This document shows positions 25,860 through 34,090 of a stretch of 64,000 nucleotides of DNA, one piece after another. Within the stretch, counting starts at the first letter, position 1, and each line of letters opens with the position of its first letter. This stretch comes from Peribacillus simplex. Its GTDB lineage: Bacteria > Bacillota > Bacilli > Bacillales > DSM-1321. The translations under genes were made by a program, and so were the position numbers. Below the pieces are notes generated by a model that did not search any database, was not told where the DNA came from, and saw nothing but the letters and a program-made list of their open reading frames with translations. The stretch is taken from assembly GCF_030123325.1 (NCBI RefSeq), contig NZ_CP126106.1:4058001-4122000 (forward strand). The letters are read 5' to 3'.

Positions 25860-26168
25860 TTTTTTTCCTCCCCTCCAGATCATTTTTTTCATCCTAACAT
25901 AGAGGTAAAAAAAAATAACAAGACTTTTGTCGTCTTGTCATTAATAGGTTTCGTCAAATTTCCCTATTCATATATGGGTAACCAAACGGGTTTTCCAGGT
26001 ACTGGTACTTCTGGTTCATGAACCATTCAATATCGCCTCTCACCAATTACATACATTCCTCTTTCAAGTCATCTTCACTTGCAGCGATTTTTAGGATAGT
26101 TCCCTACTTTGCTATTGTTCAGGTGATTTTTGACAAATTCCTCTTGCATTAAAGATGGCCCTTTAAGC
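25860..26168. other. Intergenic region spoIIB / comC
   Basis: About 310 bases. It holds the spoIIB ribosome site, one hairpin terminator at 25911-25938 and otherwise no supported gene. Very short frames on both strands near 25970-26030 lack ribosome sites. Confidence 0.55.
25911..25938 (-). terminator. Terminator downstream of comC
   Basis: On the minus strand ACAAGAC pairs with GTCTTGT around a 7-base loop, followed by an A and a long T run (complement of 25908-25916). It is about 230 bases past the comC stop and just upstream of spoIIB. Confidence 0.7.
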
Positions 26169-26921
26169 TCATCTTAAAAAAGTTACATACCAATGTAAAA
26201 GGGCATCGCCCCAAAAATAAGCAGTCAATGTCCCAAAAACGATATACGGCCCGAAAGGAATAAGCGTTTTCTTTTTTAGGATTCCGGTCAGCAATCCGAT
26301 GATGCCAAGGAATGCCCCATAAAAGCACGCAAAAAGAAACGATAATAGCACCATCTTCATTCCCAATACAAAGCCAATCACTGCAAATAGCTTGATATCA
26401 CCGCCACCCATGCCGCCCTTACTCACGACAGCGATCAATAACAGCAGGCTAAAGCCAACCGCTGCCCCGACAATTGAATCCCACCAGGGCGACAGCGGAA
26501 ATGATACTCTTAGAACGATAAAAATCACCGTAAAGAAAAGCAGTATTTTATCAGGTATGAGCATATAGGCAACGTCAGTCACGAAGATGATCATAAATAA
26601 TGAAATCAATGTCCAGCCAATCAAGAGTTCGTTCGACCAGCCAAGGAATATGGGAGCAGAGGTAAACAAAACCCCGGTCAGCATTTCCACTGCCGGATAA
26701 AGGGGTGAAATCCTTGTTTTACAGCCACGGCATTTCCCTTCTTGCAACATATAAGAAATTACCGGTATCAACTCGATGAATGTCAATGTACGCCCGCAAG
26801 AAGGGCAGGCGGAGCGACGATTCGCAAATGATTGACTGGCTGGAACACTTAAACCGACAACGTTGAAGAATGAGCCTAAAATCAAGCCCAAAACGAAGAG
26901 ATAGATATGGATAACCATCAT
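26169..26921 (-). CDS. comC: Prepilin peptidase ComC
   Basis: Membrane aspartyl protease that processes and N-methylates competence pseudopilins. The 250-residue protein has the zinc-binding tetracysteine region CPSCG and CRGC, about seven membrane segments, and the two catalytic-Asp sites TDVAYMLIPD and GGGDIKL. The ATG at 26921 has no ribosome site; instead it overlaps the stop of a 31-codon frame (ATGA). Downstream of folC, the B. subtilis order. Confidence 0.95.
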   Translation of the reverse strand: MMVIHIYLFVLGLILGSFFNVVGLSVPASQSFANRRSACPSCGRTLTFIELIPVISYMLQEGKCRGCKTRISPLYPAVEMLTGVLFTSAPIFLGWSNELLIGWTLISLFMIIFVTDVAYMLIPDKILLFFTVIFIVLRVSFPLSPWWDSIVGAAVGFSLLLLIAVVSKGGMGGGDIKLFAVIGFVLGMKMVLLSFLFACFYGAFLGIIGLLTGILKKKTLIPFGPYIVFGTLTAYFWGDALLHWYVTFLR

Positions 26922-27013
26922 TTATACAAAGTGCATGAGGATTCGATTGCCTCTCTATGAAACCCTACTATAAAAGTCCCTTCCGCTATGTAATAATCAC
27001 TTCGGTTCTTCAT
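26918..27013 (-). CDS. Small ORF translationally coupled to comC
   Basis: A 31-codon frame (begins MKNRSDYYIAEG, ends CTLYK) starts with ATG at 27013, 10 bases after GGGAGG, and stops with TGA that overlaps the comC ATG by 4 bases. A second in-frame ATG at 27022 is too close to the ribosome site. comC has no site of its own, so ribosomes finishing this frame probably start comC. The peptide is not recognised; it has no signal or membrane segment and may be a leader whose translation, not product, matters. Confidence 0.6.
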   Translation of the reverse strand: MKNRSDYYIAEGTFIVGFHREAIESSCTLYK

Positions 27014-27476
27014 GATTATCATTCCTCCCGTTATTTTATGAAGTAGATCCTACTATTCATCAGTCATATAGAAACAATATATAAACATATTTTAACAAAT
27101 ATACTTGGTGATTTGTTATCAATCACTCTCTTAGAGTTTTTTCTTTTCAAGAGACTCTGTTAACAAGAGAAAAGGACCTTTGAAGAATATCCTTTTCTCA
27201 GACTGCAGACAAACTCGATGAAAATATGGATAGTACCCTTTTGCCTAAAGTCTTTATTGTTTTTAAATAGAATCAATAAAGCTTGAGGTGATGATGATGC
27301 TTTCTAAATATGATTCTATTCAGTGTGATCAACTATAAATGATTACTTTAGTTCAACTGGTGCCCGCGAACCATTTGGTTCGTAAAATTGAGGCTGCCAT
27401 TGACTTCACTTTCAAGTGTGCCTCATTTCTCAACATTCGGGAAAGATAATTAGTCCGCCGGTAAAGGCACATCCCT
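27014..27476. other. Intergenic region comC / folC
   Basis: AT-rich 460 bases. It contains a partial copy (27205-27225) of the hairpin arm at 10725. A plus-strand 13-codon frame (27299-27340, MLSKYDSIQCDQL) follows GAGGTG but lacks a good promoter. Small inverted repeats occur near 27370-27425 (GAACCA/TGGTTC, GAGGC/GCCTC). No supported gene. Confidence 0.5.
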
Positions 27477-28766
27477 TTAGGTATCTTCTCTGTTTAGGAA
27501 CTCCCTTACAAGCGAAAGGAAATGAAGGGACCCTGTGATGACAAGGATCTCTTTTTCCCCTGTTTTCCTTCTGCCTTCCGTTATTGCCTCCTGCCAATCC
27601 CTGTTTATACTTTTATTGGGATGACTGCACTTTTCATAAAGCGTTTTCGCATCCGCCGCCCGTTCATGGTCGAATTCGGTAATGATGATTTCCATCGCTT
27701 CCGTTTCCAGTCCATGAAGCATCTCGGAATAATTTTTATCTTTAAATGAACTGAATACAAATCGGTACTTATAGTCGGGGTAATGCACTTTTAGCGTTTC
27801 CTTCAGTACGTCGATGCCGGCAGGATTATGTGCACCATCAATGATCACCAACGGCTCATCCGATATTTTTTCAAAGCGGCCATCCCATTTCGCTTCCCCT
27901 ATTCCTTTAAGTATGCTTTTTTCATCGATATTTTCCATTCCTAATGTGACAGCAGCAATGGCCAGTGCCGCATTCTCCATTTGATGACGCCCTAACATCC
28001 GCATTTCCACATTTTCGATGGACCTGTCTGCAAGCGAAAATGAGAAACTTTGCCCTCGTTCACTTTGCTTTATTTTGCCTACATGAAAGTCTTTGCCTAA
28101 TTGGTAATAAGGTACGCCTAATGACGACGCTTTTTCTTCAATTACTTTTGCCGGTTCCCTGGCTGTGACTCCGCTGATGATCGGCGCCCCGCTTTTAATG
28201 ATGCCCGCCTTCTCAAAAGCAATTTCCCCAAGTGTGTTTCCCAGGATGTTCGTATGTTCCAAAGAAATCGAGGTAATGATCGAAAGGAACGGCTGGATGA
28301 CATTCGTTGTATCGAGCCTGCCTCCCAAACCGGTTTCCATCAAAACCAAATCCACTTCCTGTTTGCTAAAATAAGAGAATGCCATTGCAGTCAAAATTTC
28401 GAACTGAGTGGGACCATTCCCCTTACTGTCCATCTCTTGGATGATCGGCCAAAGCTCCCGGAAGACAGCGATAAAATCCTTATCACTGATTTCATCCTCA
28501 TTTATCTTCAGCTGCTCATTCATCCGTATTAAATAAGGCGAAGTGAAGGAAGCGACCCGAGTGCCTTGGGCAAGCAGGATTTCTTTAATATATTGCAGTG
28601 TTGATCCTTTCCCGTTGGATCCTGCAATGTGAATATACTTTAGCGCCTTGTGCGGGTCACCTAATTCAGTTAGCAATGTTTCCATCCGTGATAGGCCGAA
28701 ATTCATGCCCAATTGAACTTGGCGCCGTTCAAAAAAATGATTGATTTCTTTCATGGTTGTAACCAT
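27477..28766 (-). CDS. folC: Folylpolyglutamate/dihydrofolate synthase FolC
   Basis: Mur-ligase family enzyme adding glutamate to folates. The 429-residue protein has the ATP loop HIAGSNGKGST, the ligase signature ETGLGGRLDTTNVI, the HTNILG metal region and the C-terminal domain with IIDGAHNPAG. The start is ATG at 28766, 10 bases after AGGAGG. In B. subtilis valS directly precedes it; here two ATP-grasp genes lie between. Confidence 0.97.
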   Translation of the reverse strand: MVTTMKEINHFFERRQVQLGMNFGLSRMETLLTELGDPHKALKYIHIAGSNGKGSTLQYIKEILLAQGTRVASFTSPYLIRMNEQLKINEDEISDKDFIAVFRELWPIIQEMDSKGNGPTQFEILTAMAFSYFSKQEVDLVLMETGLGGRLDTTNVIQPFLSIITSISLEHTNILGNTLGEIAFEKAGIIKSGAPIISGVTAREPAKVIEEKASSLGVPYYQLGKDFHVGKIKQSERGQSFSFSLADRSIENVEMRMLGRHQMENAALAIAAVTLGMENIDEKSILKGIGEAKWDGRFEKISDEPLVIIDGAHNPAGIDVLKETLKVHYPDYKYRFVFSSFKDKNYSEMLHGLETEAMEIIITEFDHERAADAKTLYEKCSHPNKSINRDWQEAITEGRRKTGEKEILVITGSLHFLSLVREFLNREDT

Positions 28767-28864
28767 TATCGTTGAGCCTCCTCTTTCTTTATACCGCTCT
28801 TATGCGTTAAGATTATTTTATCAATATATGAACGATTAACCTAGATGAAAGGTAGTGTTTTACC

Positions 28865-29806
28865 ATGAAACCTTCAGATTTCCACTGTTGGATTGTCGTT
28901 AATGGCTATTTACAGCATGATAAGTTTTCCAGTTTGGCTTTGTTCATTAAAGAGGCGGCTGAAAGGAAAGGTATCATGACAGCCCTTATCCGCAATTCAG
29001 ATCTCATTCCCATTATCGAAAAAGGAGAGCCACTGCTTAAAGGAGCCTTTGATAGGCTGCCTGATTTTGTCCTGTTCATGGATAAGGACATTCATTTGGC
29101 GCGCCATTTGGAATTGCTCGGCATCCCCGTATATAACAGCAGTACAGCAATCGATATTTGCGACAGCAAAGCAAAAACACATCAAGCATTGACGAGGCAT
29201 GGCATACCGATGCCAAAAACCATATTTCCTCCTTTTACGTATGAAGGGATTGAGAGGGTCAATATGGATGCTTTCATACAAATCGGCAATGAACTTGGAT
29301 ATCCCCTTGTCGTTAAGGAAGCATACGGTTCTTTTGGGGAGCAAGTATATTTAATCCAAACAGAGGATGAGTTACTAAAAACGATCCGTAATATTGGCCA
29401 CAAACCATTTATACTCCAGGAATTCATCGAGCATAGTAAAGGTCGGGATATTCGTGTGAATGTCGTGGGCAATCAAGTCATAGCAGCGATGCAACGCCAT
29501 TCCGAGCAAGACTTCAGAGCTAATATGACTGCCGGGGGGAAGGCTGCACCCTATATACCCACCAGTGAAGAAGCACAACTTGCCATCCGATGTGCACAAA
29601 TTCTGGGTGCCGACTTCGCTGGCGTCGATTTGTTGTTCGGTGAAGAAGGTCCGCTTTTGTGCGAAGTGAATTCGAATTCGCATTTACTGAATATTTATGA
29701 ATGTACAGGCATCAACATCGCTGATAGCATGTTCGATTATATCTTGAAAGAATTAGGAAAAGGAAGTGCATCTGATGAAAAAACAAGCAGGCTGGTTGAT
29801 TTATAA
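28865..29806 (+). CDS. RimK-like ATP-grasp ligase, first of a pair
   Basis: Probable carboxylate-amine ligase; substrate unknown. The 313-residue protein has a preATP-grasp domain (1-100), the RimK-like entry SKAKTHQALTRHGIPMPKT, ATP-binding YPLVVKEAYGSFGEQVYLI and FILQEFIEHSKGRDIRVNVVG, and metal ligands in FAGVDLLF (Asp) and CEVNSNS (Glu, Asn). This is a complete active-site set. The start is ATG at 28865 after AAAGGTAGTG with long spacing. It is divergent from folC and overlaps the next gene by 32 bases. An alpha-L-glutamate-ligase-like activity is a family guess. Confidence 0.88.
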   Translation: MKPSDFHCWIVVNGYLQHDKFSSLALFIKEAAERKGIMTALIRNSDLIPIIEKGEPLLKGAFDRLPDFVLFMDKDIHLARHLELLGIPVYNSSTAIDICDSKAKTHQALTRHGIPMPKTIFPPFTYEGIERVNMDAFIQIGNELGYPLVVKEAYGSFGEQVYLIQTEDELLKTIRNIGHKPFILQEFIEHSKGRDIRVNVVGNQVIAAMQRHSEQDFRANMTAGGKAAPYIPTSEEAQLAIRCAQILGADFAGVDLLFGEEGPLLCEVNSNSHLLNIYECTGINIADSMFDYILKELGKGSASDEKTSRLVDL

Positions 29807-30617
29807 CCGTGAGGATGCCTTGAAAAATAAGGGATACATAGATTGGATGCTTGAAGAAGCAAGTAAGCTTGATCTTGACTTACACTTTCACTTTCGGGAA
29901 GACATTAGGATCGGTCATCGTTTCAACGAGTTGTACGTGGAACATGGGACACAGCCAATTTCATTGCCGGACTTTGCTATCGTCCGGACCATCGACCCTT
30001 TTTTCACTAAGCAACTTGAGCAACTGGGGATCGCTTGCTTTAACTCCTCCTTCGTATCGGAAATCGCGAACGACAAAGCAAAGACGCATCAATATTTGTC
30101 CTCGCTCGGGATTCCAATGGCCGATACCGTATATTGTAACGGAAGGCCGAGTGCCGATGACATGGAGTTCCCTTTCATTGCTAAAGAAACACGTGGCCGC
30201 GGCGGGAAACAAGTATATTTAATCGAGCATGCCGATGATCTTGCCGAACTGAATGATGGAAACTGGATAGTCCAAAAACCTGGCTTATTCGGAAGGGATA
30301 TCCGCGTCTTTGTGGTTGGGAAAAAAGTGAAGGCTGCTGTACTTAGGGAATCCGCTTCCAGTTTCAAGGCAAATTATACGCTGGGCGGATCGGCTTCTCT
30401 ATATGAGCTGACTGCTTCTGAATTAGCCCTTGTCGAAAGAGTTATGAGGTCGTTTGATTTTGGCCTGGTCGGTATCGATTTCATATTTGCGGAAGATGGC
30501 AGCCTCATGCTCAACGAAATCGAGGATGTCGTCGGCAGCCGGACATTAAGTGCACTAAGTGATATGAATATCGTGCAAGAGTACCTTACATTCATAAAAG
30601 AAAGAATATCGTCCTAA
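29775..30617 (+). CDS. RimK-like ATP-grasp ligase, second of a pair
   Basis: Paralogue of the preceding gene, 280 residues. It has NDKAKTHQYLSSLGIPMADT, the ATP-binding FIAKETRGRGGKQVYLIEH and FGRDIRVFVVGKKVKAAVL, and the metal Asp in VGIDFIF. The last metal motif reads NEIEDVVG: Glu is kept but the usual Asn of E-x-N is Glu, so metal binding or activity may differ from the first copy. ATG at 29775 follows AAGGAAGTG; an in-frame GTG at 29766 lies in that site. Overlap with the first gene implies coupled synthesis, perhaps of a heteromer or two consecutive ligations. Confidence 0.87.
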   Translation: MKKQAGWLIYNREDALKNKGYIDWMLEEASKLDLDLHFHFREDIRIGHRFNELYVEHGTQPISLPDFAIVRTIDPFFTKQLEQLGIACFNSSFVSEIANDKAKTHQYLSSLGIPMADTVYCNGRPSADDMEFPFIAKETRGRGGKQVYLIEHADDLAELNDGNWIVQKPGLFGRDIRVFVVGKKVKAAVLRESASSFKANYTLGGSASLYELTASELALVERVMRSFDFGLVGIDFIFAEDGSLMLNEIEDVVGSRTLSALSDMNIVQEYLTFIKERISS

Positions 30618-30647
30618 CGGAATATTTTTCTTAAATAGCGTTTAAAC

Positions 30648-30690
30648 ACAAAAAGGATGAACCGGCTTCAAGCTGGTTCATCCTTTTGTT
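30648..30690. terminator. Bidirectional terminator between the ATP-grasp pair and valS
   Basis: AAAAGGATGAACC (30651-30663) pairs with GGTTCATCCTTTT (30675-30687), extended inward by GGCTT/AAGCT. T and A tails on both sides serve the convergent genes. Confidence 0.93.
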
Positions 30691-33342
30691 TTACAGTTGT
30701 TTCAATTCGCTGATCCTGTGGATTACAGAGTCGCGTTTTTCGCTATAGTCTTTTTCCTTGGCACGTTCTTCTTCGATGACGCTTGCCGGCGCCTTTTTAA
30801 CGAAGCCCTCGTTGCCCAATTTTTTTTGTACGCGCTCAACTTCTTTATTAAGTTTGTCGAGTTCTTTTTCAAGACGTTTCACTTCTTCGTCAATATTGAT
30901 CAGTCCTGTGAGCGGAAGGATTAGCTCTACGCCAGTTACGACAGCTGTCATGGCTTGAGCAGGTTCTTCGACTTCAATTCCGATTGTCAATTGTTCAGGA
31001 TTACAGAAACGCTCGATATAGCTGCTGTTTTTCTGTAATGTCCCTAAGATGGACTCATCTTTCGCTTTTAAGATCAAATTGATTTTTTTGCTTAGCGGTG
31101 TGTTCACCTCAGCACGGATATTACGGACGGAGCGGATGATTTCAACCAGCAGCTTCATTTCCTCGGCAGCAGCTGTATCCGTCAACCCTTCATTCACTTC
31201 CGGCCAAGCGGCAACAGTGATGGACTCACCTTGATGCGGTAGGTTCTGCCAGATTTCTTCGGTGATGAATGGCATGAACGGGTGCAGCAATCTCATCGTG
31301 TTATCCAGTACATAAGCCAAGATCGAGCGCGTCGTTTTCTTAGCTGCTTCGTCTTCGCCATATAGCGGAAGCTTCGCCATTTCAATATACCAGTCACAGA
31401 AATCATCCCAAATGAAGTTGTAAAGCACACGGCCCACTTCACCAAACTCATAACGGTCCGCAAGTCTGGTTACGTTTGAGATCGTTTCATTCAAACGCGT
31501 CAAGATCCATTTATCGGCTACGGACTTCTCACCGCTTAAATCGATTTCGTCATATGTCATGCCATTCATGTTCATCAGGGCAAAACGGGATGCGTTCCAA
31601 ATCTTATTGGAGAAGTTCCAAACCGCTTCCACTTTTTCCGTGCTATAACGAAGGTCCTGGCCTGGCGAGCTGCCCGTGGATAAGAAGTAACGCAGGGAAT
31701 CGGCACCGTATTGATCGATTACATCCATCGGATCGACACCATTGCCAAGCGATTTACTCATCTTGCGCCCCTGTTCGTCACGAACAAGTCCGTGGATCAG
31801 CACATCTTCAAATGGACGTTCGCCCGTGAACTCAAGCGCTTGGAAAATCATCCGCGATACCCAGAAGAAAATGATATCATAGCCTGTCACAAGTGCCCCG
31901 GTTGGATAGTAGCGTTGGAAATCGACACTGTCCTTGTCAGGCCAGCCCATAGTCGAGAACGGCCATAATGCCGAGCTGAACCATGTATCCAGAACATCTG
32001 TATCTTGTTCCCAGTTTTCAGCGTCCGCAGGCTCTTCGTGACCTACATACACTTCACCTGTTTCTTTATGGTACCAGGCTGGAATGCGGTGACCCCACCA
32101 AAGCTGACGGGAAATGCACCAGTCGCGGATATTTTCCATCCAATGCAGGTACGTTTTTTCGAAACGGTCCGGTACGAAATGTACTTTTTCCTCATCGGTG
32201 CCTTTTTGAAGCTCAACGGATGCATCTGCCAACGGCTGCATTTTAACGAACCATTGAGTCGAAAGATATGGTTCAACAACAGCCCCGCTTCTCTCTGAAT
32301 GGCCTACTGAGTGAAGGTGATCTTCGATTTTGAAAAGTACTCCTTCTTCCTGAAGGTCCTTGACGATTTGTTTCCGGCATTCAAAACGGTCCATGCCTTC
32401 ATATTTACCAGCCTTTTCATTCATCGAGCCATCTTCATGCATGACAAGGATGCGCTCCAAATCGTGACGGTTCCCGATTTCGAAGTCATTCGGATCATGA
32501 GCCGGAGTAATTTTGACCGCGCCTGAACCGAATTCCATATCGACATAATCATCACCGACAATCGGGATTTCCCGGCCTGTAATTGGCAAGCGGACCATTT
32601 TGCCGATCAAATGTTTATAACGGTCATCTTCAGGGTGTACAGCAACAGCAGTATCGCCAAGCATCGTTTCTGGACGGGTGGTGGCAATTTCAATTTCACC
32701 TGATCCGTCAACCAAAGGATATTTCATATGGTAAAATGCACCCTGCACATCTTTGTAAATAACCTCGATATCGGATAACGCCGTTTTCGTTGATGGATCC
32801 CAGTTGATGATATATTCGCCGCGATAAATCAAGCCCTTGTTATAAAGCGAAACGAACACTTCGCGTACAGCTTTTGAAAGCCCTTCATCAAGAGTGAAGC
32901 GTTCACGTGTATAATCAAGTCCAAGACCGAGCTTTGACCATTGTTCACGGATATGGCTCGCATACTCCTCTTTCCATTTCCATGTCTCTTCGACGAATTT
33001 TTCACGTCCAAGGTCATAACGGCTCACACCTTCAGCACGAAGTTTCTGTTCCACTTTCGCTTGTGTGGCGATACCGGCATGGTCCATGCCCGGTAACCAT
33101 AAAACATCATAGCCTTGCATCCTCTTCATGCGAGTCAATATATCTTGAAGCGTCGTATCCCAAGCGTGGCCAAGATGAAGCTTACCTGTCACGTTAGGCG
33201 GCGGGATGACAATCGTATATGGTTCTTTTTTATCGTCACCCGTCGTTTCGAAAAACTTTCCATCAAGCCACCATTTATAGCGGCCTTTCTCTATCGTCTG
33301 CGGATCATATTTAGTCGGCATAGAAATTTGGTTCTCTTCCAT
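30691..33342 (-). CDS. valS: Valyl-tRNA synthetase
   Basis: Class I aminoacyl-tRNA synthetase charging tRNA-Val. The 883-residue protein has the HIGH-type motif PNVTGKLHLGHAWD, the editing (CP1) domain with TTRPETMLGDTAVAVHPED, the KMSKS motif in GRKMSKSLGNGVDP, an anticodon-binding domain and a C-terminal coiled coil (EEVKRLEKELDKLNKEV). The start is ATG at 33342 after AAAGGAGGAAATGAT. It sits behind a T-box leader, so it is induced by uncharged tRNA-Val. Confidence 0.98.
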   Translation of the reverse strand: MEENQISMPTKYDPQTIEKGRYKWWLDGKFFETTGDDKKEPYTIVIPPPNVTGKLHLGHAWDTTLQDILTRMKRMQGYDVLWLPGMDHAGIATQAKVEQKLRAEGVSRYDLGREKFVEETWKWKEEYASHIREQWSKLGLGLDYTRERFTLDEGLSKAVREVFVSLYNKGLIYRGEYIINWDPSTKTALSDIEVIYKDVQGAFYHMKYPLVDGSGEIEIATTRPETMLGDTAVAVHPEDDRYKHLIGKMVRLPITGREIPIVGDDYVDMEFGSGAVKITPAHDPNDFEIGNRHDLERILVMHEDGSMNEKAGKYEGMDRFECRKQIVKDLQEEGVLFKIEDHLHSVGHSERSGAVVEPYLSTQWFVKMQPLADASVELQKGTDEEKVHFVPDRFEKTYLHWMENIRDWCISRQLWWGHRIPAWYHKETGEVYVGHEEPADAENWEQDTDVLDTWFSSALWPFSTMGWPDKDSVDFQRYYPTGALVTGYDIIFFWVSRMIFQALEFTGERPFEDVLIHGLVRDEQGRKMSKSLGNGVDPMDVIDQYGADSLRYFLSTGSSPGQDLRYSTEKVEAVWNFSNKIWNASRFALMNMNGMTYDEIDLSGEKSVADKWILTRLNETISNVTRLADRYEFGEVGRVLYNFIWDDFCDWYIEMAKLPLYGEDEAAKKTTRSILAYVLDNTMRLLHPFMPFITEEIWQNLPHQGESITVAAWPEVNEGLTDTAAAEEMKLLVEIIRSVRNIRAEVNTPLSKKINLILKAKDESILGTLQKNSSYIERFCNPEQLTIGIEVEEPAQAMTAVVTGVELILPLTGLINIDEEVKRLEKELDKLNKEVERVQKKLGNEGFVKKAPASVIEEERAKEKDYSEKRDSVIHRISELKQL

Positions 33343-33357
33343 ATCATTTCCTCCTTT

Positions 33358-33640
33358 TTGGGCATAAAAAAAACTTCCATCATCACAAAAGGACGAAGGA
33401 AGTTGTTCGCGGTGCCACCTTTTTTCCGAAAAAGAAAAAAATCTCTTTCGGCTCTCAAATCGGATAACGGCTCTTCACCGGCCTTCGCTACTAAGTGGTT
33501 CACGAAGACTGCTCGCGGACGACTTCGGATGCTGCTGCCTGGAAACCTCGCACCAATTTGGTTCCCTCTCTGAAAAGTGCATTTCATCTTACTATTTCCG
33601 GTCTTTGCATTGATTTATATTCATATGTAAAATCATTGAA
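33358..33640 (-). promoter_or_regulatory. T-box leader of valS
   Basis: The leader contains the T-box core AGGTGGCACCGCG (complement of 33409-33421). A terminator follows, with ACTTCC pairing with GGAAGT and then eight T residues (near 33366-33404), and an upstream Stem I region begins near GAGAGGGAACC. Read with valS the specifier should be a Val codon; GTC triplets are present, but I cannot place the specifier loop with certainty. The 5' end is set by the promoter at 33653-33682. Confidence 0.9.
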
Positions 33641-33652
33641 TGCATATAGTAT

Positions 33653-33682
33653 ATAGTACAAAAAACATGGGGCTCCAGTCAA
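33653..33682 (-). promoter_or_regulatory. Promoter of the valS transcript
   Basis: On the minus strand TTGACT (33682-33677) and TACTAT (33658-33653) with an 18-base spacer, just upstream of the T-box leader. Confidence 0.7.
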
Positions 33683-33840
33683 TCATCTTTTCGCTTTCTT
33701 TCTCAGGAACCATCCCATTTGATACTTTCAAGTTCTTTTTCTTTATTTTATCCTCCTGGAACAGTGAATGTGACGGCTGTTTCACCTTTTCCACTGCCCA
33801 CCCATAGAATATAAGAAGTCCTAAAAAGGAAGGTAATAAT

Positions 33841-34032
33841 ATGAAGCGTAGATATACTCCCTATACTTTACCGCCTTGGGTGAAGAAAATCCGCGGTGTC
33901 TGCCAGCAGTTCATCGTCCCCTTTATCGTGTTCCAAGGATTACGTACGCTGATTTTCCCGACTTTCTTCGATATGCTCCTGCTAATCGCCTTTATTTTCC
34001 TGGCCATGTCTTTGTATTTCGACTGGCTTTAA
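33841..34032 (+). CDS. Small membrane protein of unknown function
   Basis: A 63-residue protein with a basic N-terminus (MKRRYTPYTLPPWVKKIRG) and two hydrophobic segments (about 22-38 and 42-60). It follows a good ribosome site, AAAGGAAGG, with ATG at 33841. It is not recognised beyond resembling small conserved Bacillus proteins in the valS-ysxE interval, possibly the B. subtilis yszA position. It lies on the plus strand between divergent valS and convergent ysxE. Confidence 0.72.
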   Translation: MKRRYTPYTLPPWVKKIRGVCQQFIVPFIVFQGLRTLIFPTFFDMLLLIAFIFLAMSLYFDWL

Positions 34033-34050
34033 GTATTCCCTTACAGCAAA

Positions 34051-34090
34051 AAAATATACATGACTGGAGATGATCCAATCATGTATATTT
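34051..34090. terminator. Hairpin between the small membrane protein gene and ysxE
   Basis: AATATACATGACTGG pairs with CCAATCATGTATATT (34075-34089) with one mismatch, A-rich before and T-rich after. It overlaps the ysxE stop and may terminate both convergent genes. Confidence 0.72.

Noticed and set aside
25970..26030. Very short frames on both strands between spoIIB and comC
   Set aside because: Fifteen to twenty-one codons with no ribosome site; likely chance.
27299..27340. Plus-strand 13-codon frame after GAGGTG
   Set aside because: It has a ribosome site but no good promoter, no conserved feature, and is too short to support as a gene.
28840..28868. Seven-codon upstream frame (MKGSVLP) ending on the ATG of the first ATP-grasp gene
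   Set aside because: The overlap is real, but the frame has no ribosome site and such short frames arise often by chance.
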